Positions 17,086-25,757 of a stretch of DNA of 64,000 nucleotides are shown one piece after another. The stretch comes from an uncultured Burkholderiales bacterium. Its GTDB lineage: Bacteria > Pseudomonadota > Gammaproteobacteria > Burkholderiales > Burkholderiaceae_C. Under the pieces are notes generated by a model. It worked only from the letters and a program-made list of their open reading frames with translations. It was not told the DNA's origin and did no database searches. Every line of letters starts with the position of its first letter. The stretch's first letter is position 1. The stretch lies in contig CAIZHQ010000026.1 of assembly GCA_903932865.1 (NCBI GenBank), positions 186,001-250,000 on the forward strand, read 5' to 3'. Made by a program: the position numbers and the translations under genes.

Positions 17086-18255
17086 TCAGGGTTTGCGTGC
17101 AGACAAGGCCCAAAGTGCCATGATGCCCACCAGCAGGCCCCAAAAAGCAGCCCCCACCCCGGCAATGCTCAGACCCGAAAGGGTCACCAGAAAAGTCAGC
17201 AAGGCTGCATCGCGGTGGCCCTCGTCATTCATGGCCGTGGACAGGCTCGATGCGATGGTGCTGACCAAGGCCAAACCAGCAACGGCCAACACCAGTGCCT
17301 TGGGGAAGGCAGCCAGCAAACTGACAATCGAGGCGCCGGCCAAGCCCAAAAAAATGTAAAAAATACCGGCCGCCGCCGAAGCCGTGTACCGGCGTGCGGG
17401 ATCGGCATGCGCTTCTCGGCCCATGCAAATGGCCGCTGTGATGGCGGCCAAATTGAGCGCATACCCGCCAAACGGGGCCAACATCAAGGTGGCACATCCG
17501 GTGGCACCGATCACGGGCGAGATGGGCGTGTTGTAACCGGCACTGCGCTGTGCTGCCACACCGGGCAAGTTTTGCGATGCCATGGTCACGATGAAAAGCG
17601 GCAGAGCCAAACTGACCATGGCGCCCCAACGCCACTCGGGAGTCACCCACACCGGCGTGGCCCAAGCCCAGGCAATTTGGGCCGCATTCAATTGGCCCTG
17701 CAAGGCCGCCACCGCCACGCCAACAGCCAGCACACAAGGCACGGCCCATCTGGGAAAGTACCGACGCCCCATCAGGTACGCGCCCGCCATGGTGAGCACC
17801 AAGACCGGTGCTTGGCCGACAGCGCCCACCGCATCCAAAGCAAAGCGGGCCAAAATCCCGGCGAGCAAGGCACTGGCCAAAGCCAAGGGAATGCGCGCCA
17901 TCCACCGCTCAAACAGACCGCTGTAACCCACCCCCATGATGAGCAAAGCGCTCACGATGAAGGCCCCCGTGGCTTCCGGTAGGGTCACGCCCTGCGTCAC
18001 CGCCAACACCGCCGCACCGGGCGTTGACCAAGCCGTCAACACCGGTTGCCGGTACCAAAGGCTCAACACCAAGCTGGTACCGCCCATGCCCAAACCCAGC
18101 GCCCACATCCAGGAAGCCGTTTGCGCTTCGTTGGCACCCAAGGCCTGTGCAGCCGCAAAAACAATGACCGCTGAACTGGTGAAGCCCACCAGCACAGCCA
18201 CAAAGCCAGCAGCGACCGTGGACAGCGACACATCGCTCAGCCATTTTTTCAGCAT
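17086..18255 (-). CDS. BenE-family benzoate/proton symporter
   Basis: This 389-residue membrane protein belongs to the BenE family, nominally benzoate importers of the APC superfamily. It has about eleven to twelve hydrophobic segments. The family features GFTSSAVIVFAAAQALGA near the N terminus and TAWSTPGAAVLA, where the discontinuous helix lies, are clear, with APFGGYALNLAAITAAICMG towards the middle. The start at 18255 is chosen because the protein then begins MLKKWLSDVSLS as relatives do. No benzoate-degradation genes are nearby, so the cargo is uncertain. Confidence 0.88.
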   Translation of the reverse strand: MLKKWLSDVSLSTVAAGFVAVLVGFTSSAVIVFAAAQALGANEAQTASWMWALGLGMGGTSLVLSLWYRQPVLTAWSTPGAAVLAVTQGVTLPEATGAFIVSALLIMGVGYSGLFERWMARIPLALASALLAGILARFALDAVGAVGQAPVLVLTMAGAYLMGRRYFPRWAVPCVLAVGVAVAALQGQLNAAQIAWAWATPVWVTPEWRWGAMVSLALPLFIVTMASQNLPGVAAQRSAGYNTPISPVIGATGCATLMLAPFGGYALNLAAITAAICMGREAHADPARRYTASAAAGIFYIFLGLAGASIVSLLAAFPKALVLAVAGLALVSTIASSLSTAMNDEGHRDAALLTFLVTLSGLSIAGVGAAFWGLLVGIMALWALSARKP

Positions 18256-18387
18256 GGGTGCTTTCTCACAGAAGCCTTGTTCCTGGCACGAGGGGTTTTT
18301 GTCCTCGCGCCCCTCACCGCCATGCGCAGGGTTCTGCGGCAAAGCGGGCTTCAGTGGAGTATGTCACTGCCCGGGTGCCATTTGGCT

Positions 18388-20010
18388 TCAGATCACTGGC
18401 GCTTTCAGCGAGCCCCAAACCGCCTCGATGCCCATGCCGATGGCCAACAGATTGCTGTCAGAGCCCAATGGGCCGTCGATTTCCATGCCCACGGGCAAGC
18501 CACCCGCCGTCAGACCCGCAGGGATCGACAGGCTGGGAATGCCGGCGTTGGTGCAAGGGTCGGTGTTGCGGATGCAAGTGCCAAAGGTGTCGCCCGTTTT
18601 CGCAACGCCACCTACTGTGTACTTGACTTCGCTGGAACCTTTGGCTGCATCGATCTTGGGCGCTGCCAAGAGGGTCGTTGGGAACAAAACACACTCCACG
18701 CCTGCTGCAGCAAAGTAGTCTTTGTAGAGTTTTTGCAGTTGCGCGCGGCCCCCTGTCGTGGGAACCATGGCCGCGTCATAAGCAGCGGCAAACACATCAC
18801 CCGCAATCGCACCAAAAGCACCGATCACATCAGGGCTGGCCAATCCGGCCTGCACTTGGGCAACGGTGGTCACGGGCGCGCCGTTGGCGCTCAAGTAAGC
18901 AGGAATCGCAGCGACGGGCTCGTGCAACGCAATCGGGAAAGAGACCGTGTCGTTGAGTGCCATGATGCCCTCCAAATCGGCCGTGGCGGCCTCCACGAAC
19001 ACCACACCCGCCTCTGCCAGTTTTTTCTTGGCTGCATCAGCAACAGGTTTCACGCTGTCATCCAAATCTTTCCAGAAAGCTGAGGGAAGACCGATTTTCA
19101 CACCCTTCAGTGCTTTGGCTGTAGGCACAGCGCTGCCTGTGATGACCGCATCGAGCAAGGCAATGTCTGCAACGGTTCGGGCCATGGGGCCGACGGTGTC
19201 GCGTGTGGTGCTGATGGGAAGCACGTCACTCACACCGTCAGGGTAGCGGCGGCCTTTGCCGGCGCCATCACCCACCGAGGGACGAAAGCCCGCAATGCCA
19301 GAAAAAGACGCAGGCTCCCTTGTCGAGCCGCCCGTGTCGGTGCCCAAACCTGCTGGCGCAAAGCGTGCGGCCACTGCAATGGCTGTGCCACCCGATGAAC
19401 CGCCAGGAATGCGGCTGGTGTCGTAGGGGTTTTTGCCTGGACGCGTGGCTTCTTTGGTGATGGGGTCAATGCCCAGGGTGAAGTTCGTGGTGGTGATGCC
19501 AAAGGCCCATTCGTGCAAGTTGGACTTGCCCAAAATGATGGCACCTGCATCCAGCAGTTTCTGCACGGAAGGCGCGTTGGTTTTGGGCTGAAAGTTGCGC
19601 AGCGACGAGGTGCCGCCCGTGGTTTTCATGCCTTTGGTGTTGATGTTGTCTTTGACCACAATCGGCAGACCCGCCAATGCACCCAATGCTTTGCCGGCTG
19701 CCCGGTCGGCATCAACTTGCTTGGCCGCGGCCAAAGCGCCCACTTCGTCAAGGCTGATCATGGCGTTGAGCTCAGACAATGACTTGGCCCGGTTGATCAA
19801 GTTGGTGACGTAAGCGGTGGCGGTCAAGCTGCCTGCTTTGTAGGCGGCCAAGGCCTGCGTGGCGGTGAGCGCCAGTTGTTCATCTGCGCTCAATGCCGCA
19901 ACGCCACTGCTGCCACCGCAGGCGGTCAAGCCAGCGCCGCCCAACATGGCAGCGGCAGACACAGCGCCCGTGTTTTTGAAAAATTGTCGACGTGATGTAT
20001 TGGGGGTCAT
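18388..20010 (-). CDS. Tat-exported amidase (amidase signature family)
   Basis: This 540-residue amidase carries the Ser-cisSer-Lys triad of the family: K120 in LPIVVKDN, S205 in GGSSGG and S229 in DTGGSTREPAS. The N terminus has a twin-arginine motif SRRQFFK and then GLTAC, so it is probably exported folded and lipidated at Cys32. Cytoplasmic GatA-like enzymes lack such a signal, so this is likely a periplasmic amide- or peptide-hydrolase. The substrate is unknown. It is transcribed away from the convergent BenE gene and after a LuxR-type gene on the same strand. Confidence 0.92.
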   Translation of the reverse strand: MTPNTSRRQFFKNTGAVSAAAMLGGAGLTACGGSSGVAALSADEQLALTATQALAAYKAGSLTATAYVTNLINRAKSLSELNAMISLDEVGALAAAKQVDADRAAGKALGALAGLPIVVKDNINTKGMKTTGGTSSLRNFQPKTNAPSVQKLLDAGAIILGKSNLHEWAFGITTTNFTLGIDPITKEATRPGKNPYDTSRIPGGSSGGTAIAVAARFAPAGLGTDTGGSTREPASFSGIAGFRPSVGDGAGKGRRYPDGVSDVLPISTTRDTVGPMARTVADIALLDAVITGSAVPTAKALKGVKIGLPSAFWKDLDDSVKPVADAAKKKLAEAGVVFVEAATADLEGIMALNDTVSFPIALHEPVAAIPAYLSANGAPVTTVAQVQAGLASPDVIGAFGAIAGDVFAAAYDAAMVPTTGGRAQLQKLYKDYFAAAGVECVLFPTTLLAAPKIDAAKGSSEVKYTVGGVAKTGDTFGTCIRNTDPCTNAGIPSLSIPAGLTAGGLPVGMEIDGPLGSDSNLLAIGMGIEAVWGSLKAPVI

Positions 20011-20111
20011 GAAGGTCTCCTTGGATATTGAAACGTCCGAATGGACGCTCTCTTCATGCTAGGCAAACCCCCAGTTCGCCAACATCCTCACGATTGCGGA
20101 GGGTCGCGCGC

Positions 20112-20852
20112 TCAGGCTCTCAACTTGTGCACCAGGGCTGCGCGGTTGCTCACGCCCACTTTGCGAAAAGCATTTTCCAAATGCGTGCGCACCGTGGTGG
20201 TTGAGATCTGCAACGCCCGAGCGATCTCTTTGTCCGGCAAGCCCAACATCACCAAGCGTGCAGTGTCCTGCTCACGCGGTGTCAAGCGCTGAGACAAGGT
20301 GTTGAGCGGCAGGTCCTGCGTCTTTGCCGGTCGTTGCGCCCTGGCCAGTGCGGTCACAAACGCCGGCTGCAACATGTCCAGCAAACGCAACTCATCGTGC
20401 GAAAAGTTTTCACGCCGCTTGTCGCGCCAAATGCGCATGTCTCCGAGATTCTGCCCCTGATGCCAGGCATACAGGTTCACACCCCAATACAGGCCATCTT
20501 TGTTCAAAAAATCATTGAAAAATTCGGTTTTTTTCAGCTCTTCAAGGGCCAATACATCGGTCGCACGCACGGACACTTGGTAGCGCTGCATCAGGGGTGT
20601 GATCGGGTCATGGAACTGGTAATAGCTTTCATAGGCCCGAAGGTTGATGGGGTCCATGTTGATTTGGGTGGGTTGTGCAAAGCTCAACGTGTCCGGCTGC
20701 CAGACGTAGCTGGCATAAAACTGCGCACCCAGCAATTGCATGACCAAGTCACCCATGATTTCACGGATTTCCAATTCTTCATGCGGTTCGGCCAGCGTTT
20801 GCATGATCTGGCCAAGCAGCACAGTTTGCTTTGCGCTGAGGTACATGCCCAC
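20112..20852 (-). CDS. LuxR-family transcriptional regulator
   Basis: This 246-residue protein ends in a clear LuxR/GerE helix-turn-helix (about residues 180-240): LTPREQDTARLVMLGLPDKEIARAL followed by TTVRTHLENAFRKVGVSNRA. The N-terminal 170 residues have no receiver aspartate pattern and look like a ligand-binding or GAF-like domain. It lies upstream of the Tat amidase on the same strand (101 bp apart) and next to a kinase remnant, so its original partner may have been lost. Confidence 0.85.
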   Translation of the reverse strand: MGMYLSAKQTVLLGQIMQTLAEPHEELEIREIMGDLVMQLLGAQFYASYVWQPDTLSFAQPTQINMDPINLRAYESYYQFHDPITPLMQRYQVSVRATDVLALEELKKTEFFNDFLNKDGLYWGVNLYAWHQGQNLGDMRIWRDKRRENFSHDELRLLDMLQPAFVTALARAQRPAKTQDLPLNTLSQRLTPREQDTARLVMLGLPDKEIARALQISTTTVRTHLENAFRKVGVSNRAALVHKLRA

Positions 20853-20960
20853 TCCTTGAAAGCTTGCGGATTTGATCGTGGATTAGATGTCGAGCAGGCA
20901 AAAATCCCTATCGGGTTTATCCCATCCTTCAAAACAAGGAGCCGCGCTCTCGGCGCTGTC

Positions 20961-21429
20961 TCAGGACAGCCACAACTGCTCGATGCGCTTGCACAATTGT
21001 CCAGGTTCAAAAGGCTTGAGCATCACACCACTGATTCCCGCCGATTTGAAGCGCGCCAGATCCAAGGGGTTCAGGTTGGCGGTCAGACCCCAAAGCGGCA
21101 CCGACAACACGTTGAGCCAAACCAAGGCGGTGAAGATGATGCCACCCATGTTCATGGCCGAGTAAACAATCAACATCAGCGAGAGCGCTGTCACCATGGA
21201 CACAAGGCGGCGGTCAAAGAGAGCCCGGATACGGACCACCGCAAACAAGCACACCGCCACCAACAAGAATTCTCTGCGCCACCGGCTCAAGCGGCGAGAA
21301 AACATAGCCCAAGAAGGTCGTGAAGCTCACCAGCAACCAACAGATGGTGCGCGTTCCCTGAAGCCAAATCCCATCGGGGCGAAACAGACTTCTCGACAAG
21401 GTCTGGGACCATTTTTGAGCCTGTTTCAA
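20961..21429 (-). pseudogene. Remnant of a membrane hybrid histidine kinase
   Basis: Two overlapping reading frames together give the ends of a membrane-bound hybrid sensor kinase. The 5' part (21429, TTG start, MKQAQKWSQTL) leads into hydrophobic segments, and a frameshift near 21230-21290 moves the reading into the second frame. There RALFDRRLVSM and a further membrane span continue. This then joins abruptly, at VPLWGLTANLNP, to the last third of a receiver domain (GLTAN, then the lysine in MLKPFEPGQL). The kinase core and most of the receiver are gone. A large internal deletion plus a frameshift explains it best. Confidence 0.75.
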
Positions 21430-21436
21430 CGAGCGC

Positions 21437-22351
21437 TCAGCCTCGCAGTTTGTCGATCAGCCCGTTGAGCTCGTCGAGCGAACCAAACTGGATGCTCAAC
21501 TCACCCATTTCTTCCATCTTGCCCAGACGCTTGACGCGTTTTTTAACACGTACCTCGACTTGGGCCATCAACAGGTCTGACAACTCCTCTTCAACCCGAC
21601 GCACATCGCGCGACTTCTCTTTCTTGGGCTTTTGCGTGACCAGATTGAACTCGGCGCCCAGTTTTTTGGCCAGACTTTCCGCTTCACGCACCGACAGCTT
21701 TTTGGCCGCGATCTGATTGGCGGCCGTGATTTGTGCCGCTTTGTCCAAAGGCAACAAGGCGCGGGCGTGGCCCATGTCCAGGTCACCCGCCATGAGCATG
21801 GTCTGCACCGGGTCGGCCAAATTGAGCAAACGCAGCAAATTGCTGGCGGCACTGCGCGAGCGGCCTACCGCCTTCGCGGCAGTTTCGTGAGTGAGCGCAA
21901 ACTCTTTGATCAGCCTTTGCAAACCATGGGCTTCTTCCAATGGGTTAAGGTCTTCGCGTTGAATGTTCTCGATGAGGGCCATGGCCGCAGCGGCCTCGTT
22001 GGGCACATCGCGCACCAATACGGGGACGGATTCCAGACCTGCCAGGCGTGAAGCGCGAAAGCGGCGTTCGCCTGCAATGATTTCGTACTTGCCGGCGTTG
22101 GGCCCGTCAGCGAGTTGACGCACCAGGATCGGCTGCATGATGCCCTGCGCCTTGATCGACTCGGCCAATTCGTACAGGGCACCTTCGTCCATACGGGTGC
22201 GCGGCTGGTACATGCCGGCCACCATCTGATCGAGCTTGAGCTGGCTGGGTTGTCCGCTGTTAGCCACAACCGGCGCGTCTTCCACTTTGGGGCCCAACAA
22301 GGCTTCGAGTCCGCGGCCAAGGCCTTTCGGTTTTTTAGTGACCATGGTCAT
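21437..22351 (-). CDS. parB: Chromosome-partitioning protein ParB
   Basis: This 304-residue ParB is the CTPase clamp that loads at parS and spreads to organise the origin region. Seen here: the N-terminal LGRGLEALLG, the ParB domain with QPILVR and the CTP-binding/arginine-patch motif GERRFRAS, a helix-turn-helix (HETAAKAVGRSRSAASNLLRLL) and a C-terminal dimer domain after a lysine-rich linker. ATG 22351 overlaps the stop of the preceding hydrolase gene (ATGA); ATG two codons on is an alternative. Matching parS sites lie 3-4 kb upstream in and near rsmG/mnmG. Confidence 0.95.
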   Translation of the reverse strand: MTMVTKKPKGLGRGLEALLGPKVEDAPVVANSGQPSQLKLDQMVAGMYQPRTRMDEGALYELAESIKAQGIMQPILVRQLADGPNAGKYEIIAGERRFRASRLAGLESVPVLVRDVPNEAAAAMALIENIQREDLNPLEEAHGLQRLIKEFALTHETAAKAVGRSRSAASNLLRLLNLADPVQTMLMAGDLDMGHARALLPLDKAAQITAANQIAAKKLSVREAESLAKKLGAEFNLVTQKPKKEKSRDVRRVEEELSDLLMAQVEVRVKKRVKRLGKMEEMGELSIQFGSLDELNGLIDKLRG

Positions 22352-22962
22352 TCCTTCATGAGGGTTTGCAAGAGCGCATGGCCTTGAGGCCAGGCGCCTA
22401 AAGATGAGTCAGCGTTGATGTGCCCGGCCAGTCCCATGTCTAGCCATTGAGCACCCCAATTTTGAGCCAAGTCCTGGGCACGGTCTGCGCGGCAATAGGG
22501 ATCATTTTGGCTGCCCACCAGAATGCATTTGAAAGGCAGGGGCCGACGCACAATGGGCGTCCAACCGGGAAAACGGTCCCGCATCTCAGGCGCTTCCACG
22601 TCACCGGGCGCCACCAGCAATGCGCCTCGGACGCGGGCGGTGTAGCGTGAAAACGAAGCCCAAGCGGCCGCCAGAATACAGCCCAAACTGTGCGCCACCA
22701 GCACCACCGGACCGGGTGCATCGATGACCATCTCGTCCAACCGGGCCAGCCAGTCACCCCGCAGGGGGTGGAGCCAGTCGTTTTGCTCGACCACGGTGTA
22801 CCCATGCAAACGCGCCCAGTGCATTTGCCAATGACCAGGTCCGCTGCCTTGCCAGCCGGGCAAGATGAAAACGCTGACCGCGACCCCGGTCGCGCTTGGG
22901 CCTGAGCCTGCGCCTGTGTCATGGGTCAAATCGGTCATGGCGCGAAGGGTCTCTTGGCTCAA
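22348..22962 (-). CDS. RBBP9/YdeN-type serine hydrolase within the par operon
   Basis: This 204-residue alpha/beta hydrolase has the RBBP9/YdeN signature. FILPGWQGSGPGHWQ near the start is followed by the nucleophile elbow AHSLGC, the acid residue region GSQNDPYC and the final AGHINADSSLG histidine. Its substrate is unknown. It is wedged between parA and parB with ATGA overlaps on both sides (22348-22351 and 22959-22962), so it is made in step with the partition proteins. An internal ATG at 22938 is another possible start. Confidence 0.9.
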   Translation of the reverse strand: MSQETLRAMTDLTHDTGAGSGPSATGVAVSVFILPGWQGSGPGHWQMHWARLHGYTVVEQNDWLHPLRGDWLARLDEMVIDAPGPVVLVAHSLGCILAAAWASFSRYTARVRGALLVAPGDVEAPEMRDRFPGWTPIVRRPLPFKCILVGSQNDPYCRADRAQDLAQNWGAQWLDMGLAGHINADSSLGAWPQGHALLQTLMKE

Positions 22963-23729
22963 AGCGTAGGCGCACGTTTGACCATTTCGCGGGCAAACTC
23001 CACATAGGCTTGGCTGCCCTTGGCCGACGGGTCAAACACCACGCCAGGCAAGCCATAACTGGGTGCCTCGGCCAAGCGCACGTTGCGCGGAATCACGGTG
23101 TCAAACACCTTGTCGCCAAAGTGGGCCTTGAGTTGGTCGCTGACCTGCATCTGCAATGTGACACGTGGATCAAACATGACCCGCAACAGGCCGATGATTT
23201 TCAAGTCCTTGTTCAGGTTGGCGTGCACCTGTTTGATGGTGTTGACCAGATCCGTCAAGCCCTCCAGGGCAAAGTATTCACACTGCATGGGCACGATCAC
23301 GCCGTGGGCCGAGCACAAGCCATTGAGGGTGAGCATGGACAAAGACGGTGGGCAGTCGATCAGCACAAAGTCGTAATCTCCATCCACAGCGGCCAAGGCG
23401 GTTTTCAGCCGCTGGTCACGGTGCTCCAATTGCACCAACTCCACTTCGGCACCAGCCAGCTCGCGGTTGGCGCTCAGTACGTCATAACCACACTTTTCGG
23501 CCTTGACGACCGCTTCGGCAATCGAGGCCGACTCCAGCAGCACGTCGTAAACGCTCAAGTCCAACTGCCGCTTGTCGATGCCAGAGCCCATGGTGGCGTT
23601 GCCTTGCGGGTCCAAATCGACCAACAACACGCGCTGCCCGACTTTGGCCAAGCCTGCGGCCAGGTTGACGGTGGTGGTGGTTTTGCCCACCCCACCCTTT
23701 TGGTTGGCGATGCAGAAAATTTTGGCCAT
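22959..23729 (-). CDS. parA: Chromosome-partitioning ATPase ParA
   Basis: This 256-residue protein is a ParA/Soj-type ATPase. It has the deviant Walker A motif NQKGGVGKTTT at the N terminus, the switch DLDPQGNAT, and Walker B in DFVLIDCPPSL. With ParB and parS it drives origin segregation over the nucleoid. It lies downstream of two LysE-family genes and overlaps the hydrolase gene that precedes parB. Confidence 0.96.
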   Translation of the reverse strand: MAKIFCIANQKGGVGKTTTTVNLAAGLAKVGQRVLLVDLDPQGNATMGSGIDKRQLDLSVYDVLLESASIAEAVVKAEKCGYDVLSANRELAGAEVELVQLEHRDQRLKTALAAVDGDYDFVLIDCPPSLSMLTLNGLCSAHGVIVPMQCEYFALEGLTDLVNTIKQVHANLNKDLKIIGLLRVMFDPRVTLQMQVSDQLKAHFGDKVFDTVIPRNVRLAEAPSYGLPGVVFDPSAKGSQAYVEFAREMVKRAPTL

Positions 23730-23744
23730 GATGTGCTCCCGGTT

Positions 23745-24362
23745 TTATTTGGAAATGGCCAGCTTGATGCCAAAGCCAATGAGAAAAACACCCGCCACCT
23801 TTTCCAGCACTTGACCCACCTTGGGGTTGGCGCGCATGCGCTCAGCCAAGTGTTGCGTGAGCAAAGTCATGGTCAAACCGTACAAAAAGGTCAACGCGGC
23901 AATGGTGGCAGCCATGATGCCAAAGCTGACCCAGCCCAAATGGGTTTTGGGGTCCACGAACAATGGGAAAAATGCCATATAAAAAACGATCGCCTTGGGA
24001 TTGAGCAAGGTGATGGCCAAGGCCTGCTGAAAATACTGCTTGGGCCGGATATTCAACACCGGTGCATCTCCCGGTTTGGCGGACAGCATTTTCCAACCCA
24101 GCCACGCAAGGTACACCGCACCCAGCCATTGGATGGCCACAAACGCCGCCGGATACGTGGTTAGCACAGCCGCCACACCCGCCACCGCCAGCCACATCAG
24201 CACCTGGTCCCCGGCGATCACGCCCAAAGTGGCCATGAGGCCCCCGGCCACGCCACCCTTGCTGGTGGAGGTGATGAGGGCCAAATTACCGGGGCCGGGA
24301 ATGGCCAAGAACAACACGATGGCGGCTACAAACGCACCGTAATCAGAGATTCCAAAGAACAT
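23745..24362 (-). CDS. LysE-family amino-acid exporter (copy 2)
   Basis: This 205-residue inner-membrane protein has about six helices and the LysE/RhtB signature GPGNLALITS followed by LLNPKAIVFYMAFFP. It exports an amino acid or related metabolite. It is a close paralogue of the gene just upstream (24404-25018): both begin MFGISDYGAF or MFFGISDYGAF and share the LNPKAI block. They therefore look like a tandem duplication lying between rsmG and parA. Confidence 0.92.
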   Translation of the reverse strand: MFFGISDYGAFVAAIVLFLAIPGPGNLALITSTSKGGVAGGLMATLGVIAGDQVLMWLAVAGVAAVLTTYPAAFVAIQWLGAVYLAWLGWKMLSAKPGDAPVLNIRPKQYFQQALAITLLNPKAIVFYMAFFPLFVDPKTHLGWVSFGIMAATIAALTFLYGLTMTLLTQHLAERMRANPKVGQVLEKVAGVFLIGFGIKLAISK

Positions 24363-24403
24363 GCCAAGCTTTCAGAAAAATAACGACCGGTGGGGCACCA
24401 CAC

Positions 24404-25018
24404 TCATTTGGCAACCACCATCTTCAAACCAAAACCAATCAGACACAAACCTGCCAACTTTTGCAAAAAAGCCGAAAACCGGGGATTGGCCCGAATGCGC
24501 TCGGCCATGCAATGGGTGATCAGTACCACGCCAAAGCAATAAACAAAACCCAACACCGAAATCGTCAAAGCCATCACGGCAAAAGTGATCCAGCCCTGGT
24601 GATTTACAGGGTCGATGAATTGGGGGAAAAACGCAAAATAAAACATGATCGCCTTGGGGTTGAGCACGGTAATGACCATGGTTTCCCTGAAATAGTGTCC
24701 CGGCGTGATCTCGATACGGGGTCCCTCGCCAGGCTTGGCTACGACCATCTTGTAGCCCAGCCACGCCAGATAAGCGGCGCCCAACCACTGCAAGCCGATG
24801 AACAAGGGCGGATAGGTTTTGAGTACAGCGGCCACACCGGCCACTGTAAGCCACAGCAAAATCTGATCACCCAAAAGCAGGCCCAAAACTGAAGCCAAGC
24901 CACCCGACAAACCACCCCTGCTGGCCGAGCTGATCAAGGCCAGGTTACCTGGGCTAGGTAAGAACAAAAGCAGGACAAAGGCAGCTGCGAATGCGCCATA
25001 ATCCGAAATTCCAAACAT
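24404..25018 (-). CDS. LysE-family amino-acid exporter (copy 1)
   Basis: This 204-residue LysE/RhtB transporter shares its layout with the following gene: SPGNLALISSASRGG near residue 25 and VLNPKAIMFYFAFFPQF near 130. The start at 25018 was chosen because it aligns with the paralogue start; a longer frame reaches 25075 without support. It begins about 70 bp downstream of a perfect parS site and is the first of the tandem pair. Confidence 0.92.
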   Translation of the reverse strand: MFGISDYGAFAAAFVLLLFLPSPGNLALISSASRGGLSGGLASVLGLLLGDQILLWLTVAGVAAVLKTYPPLFIGLQWLGAAYLAWLGYKMVVAKPGEGPRIEITPGHYFRETMVITVLNPKAIMFYFAFFPQFIDPVNHQGWITFAVMALTISVLGFVYCFGVVLITHCMAERIRANPRFSAFLQKLAGLCLIGFGLKMVVAK

Positions 25019-25084
25019 GTCTGCACTTTCAGGGGGGATGTGGCAAGTGTACGTGATGCGTTCCGCACGATCCACGGCTTGGTG

Positions 25085-25100
25085 TGTTTCACGTGAAACA
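25085..25100. other. parS: parS site (perfect 16-bp)
   Basis: TGTTTCACGTGAAACA is the canonical ParB-binding palindrome, here with an extra matching base pair outside (G...C at 25084 and 25101). It lies between the rsmG stop and the first LysE gene. Confidence 0.95.
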
Positions 25101-25109
25101 CAGACTCAT

Positions 25110-25757
25110 TCACACCGTTTTGGGCTTCATCCAAACCATGCAACGCTCCACATCCAGGCCAGGCACCGTCAATGGTTCCACGTGAAACGCCTGCACATCG
25201 GCAGGCAAAGCGTCGATTTCGCCCTGTGGATGCTTGCCCTTCATGGCCATCCACACCCCGCCCTCGGCCAGCGCCGAACGGGACCAAGTCACAAAGTCGG
25301 GCAAAGAAGCAAAAGCTCTGGAGCAAATGACTTGGTACGGATCGGTCAGGGCCTCAACCCGCGCATGCAGGCCGCGCAAGTTGGGCAGCTTCAGGCTCAC
25401 CGCCACTTGTTGCACAAAAGCGGCTTTTTTGGCCACGGTGTCCACGCAGCTCACGTTCAACTCGGGCATGCAAATGGCCAAGACCACCCCGGGCAAACCG
25501 CCGCCCGAACCCACATCCAGAACGTTAATGGCCCGGCCTTGGGTATGTCGTAGCAAAGGGACGATGGCGGTCAAGCTGTCCAGCAGGTGGTGCGTGAGCA
25601 TGTCCGCCGGGTCCCTCAGCGCAGTCAGGTTGTAGACCTTGTTCCATTTCTGGATCAGCGCAGCGTAGTCTCGCAAGTGCTGGATTTGCGTATCCGACAA
25701 AGCCAAACCCAAAACTTGCGCGCCTGCACGCAGGCCCTCCTCTAAATTCACACTCAT
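25110..25757 (-). CDS. rsmG: 16S rRNA m7G527 methyltransferase RsmG (GidB)
   Basis: This 215-residue methyltransferase methylates N7 of G527 in 16S rRNA using SAM. The SAM motif [14 protein letters not shown] sits near residue 72, followed by the conserved VISRAF-like segment (here ICSRAFASL). The start overlaps the mnmG stop (ATGA at 25754-25757). The gene contains one weak parS-like sequence at 25174-25189. Confidence 0.95.
   Translation of the reverse strand: MSVNLEEGLRAGAQVLGLALSDTQIQHLRDYAALIQKWNKVYNLTALRDPADMLTHHLLDSLTAIVPLLRHTQGRAINVLDVGSGGGLPGVVLAICMPELNVSCVDTVAKKAAFVQQVAVSLKLPNLRGLHARVEALTDPYQVICSRAFASLPDFVTWSRSALAEGGVWMAMKGKHPQGEIDALPADVQAFHVEPLTVPGLDVERCMVWMKPKTV
25174..25189. other. 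Degenerate parS-like site
   Basis: GGTTCCACGTGAAACG matches the parS consensus at 13 of 16 positions, with the CACGTG core intact. It lies inside rsmG, 74 bp from the perfect site at 25085. It may bind ParB weakly or be a decayed site. Confidence 0.5.

Noticed and set aside
20961..21305. Considered as an intact 114-residue membrane protein gene
   Set aside because: Its C terminus is a truncated receiver domain and its N terminus is out of frame with the upstream membrane segments, so decay of a larger kinase explains it better.
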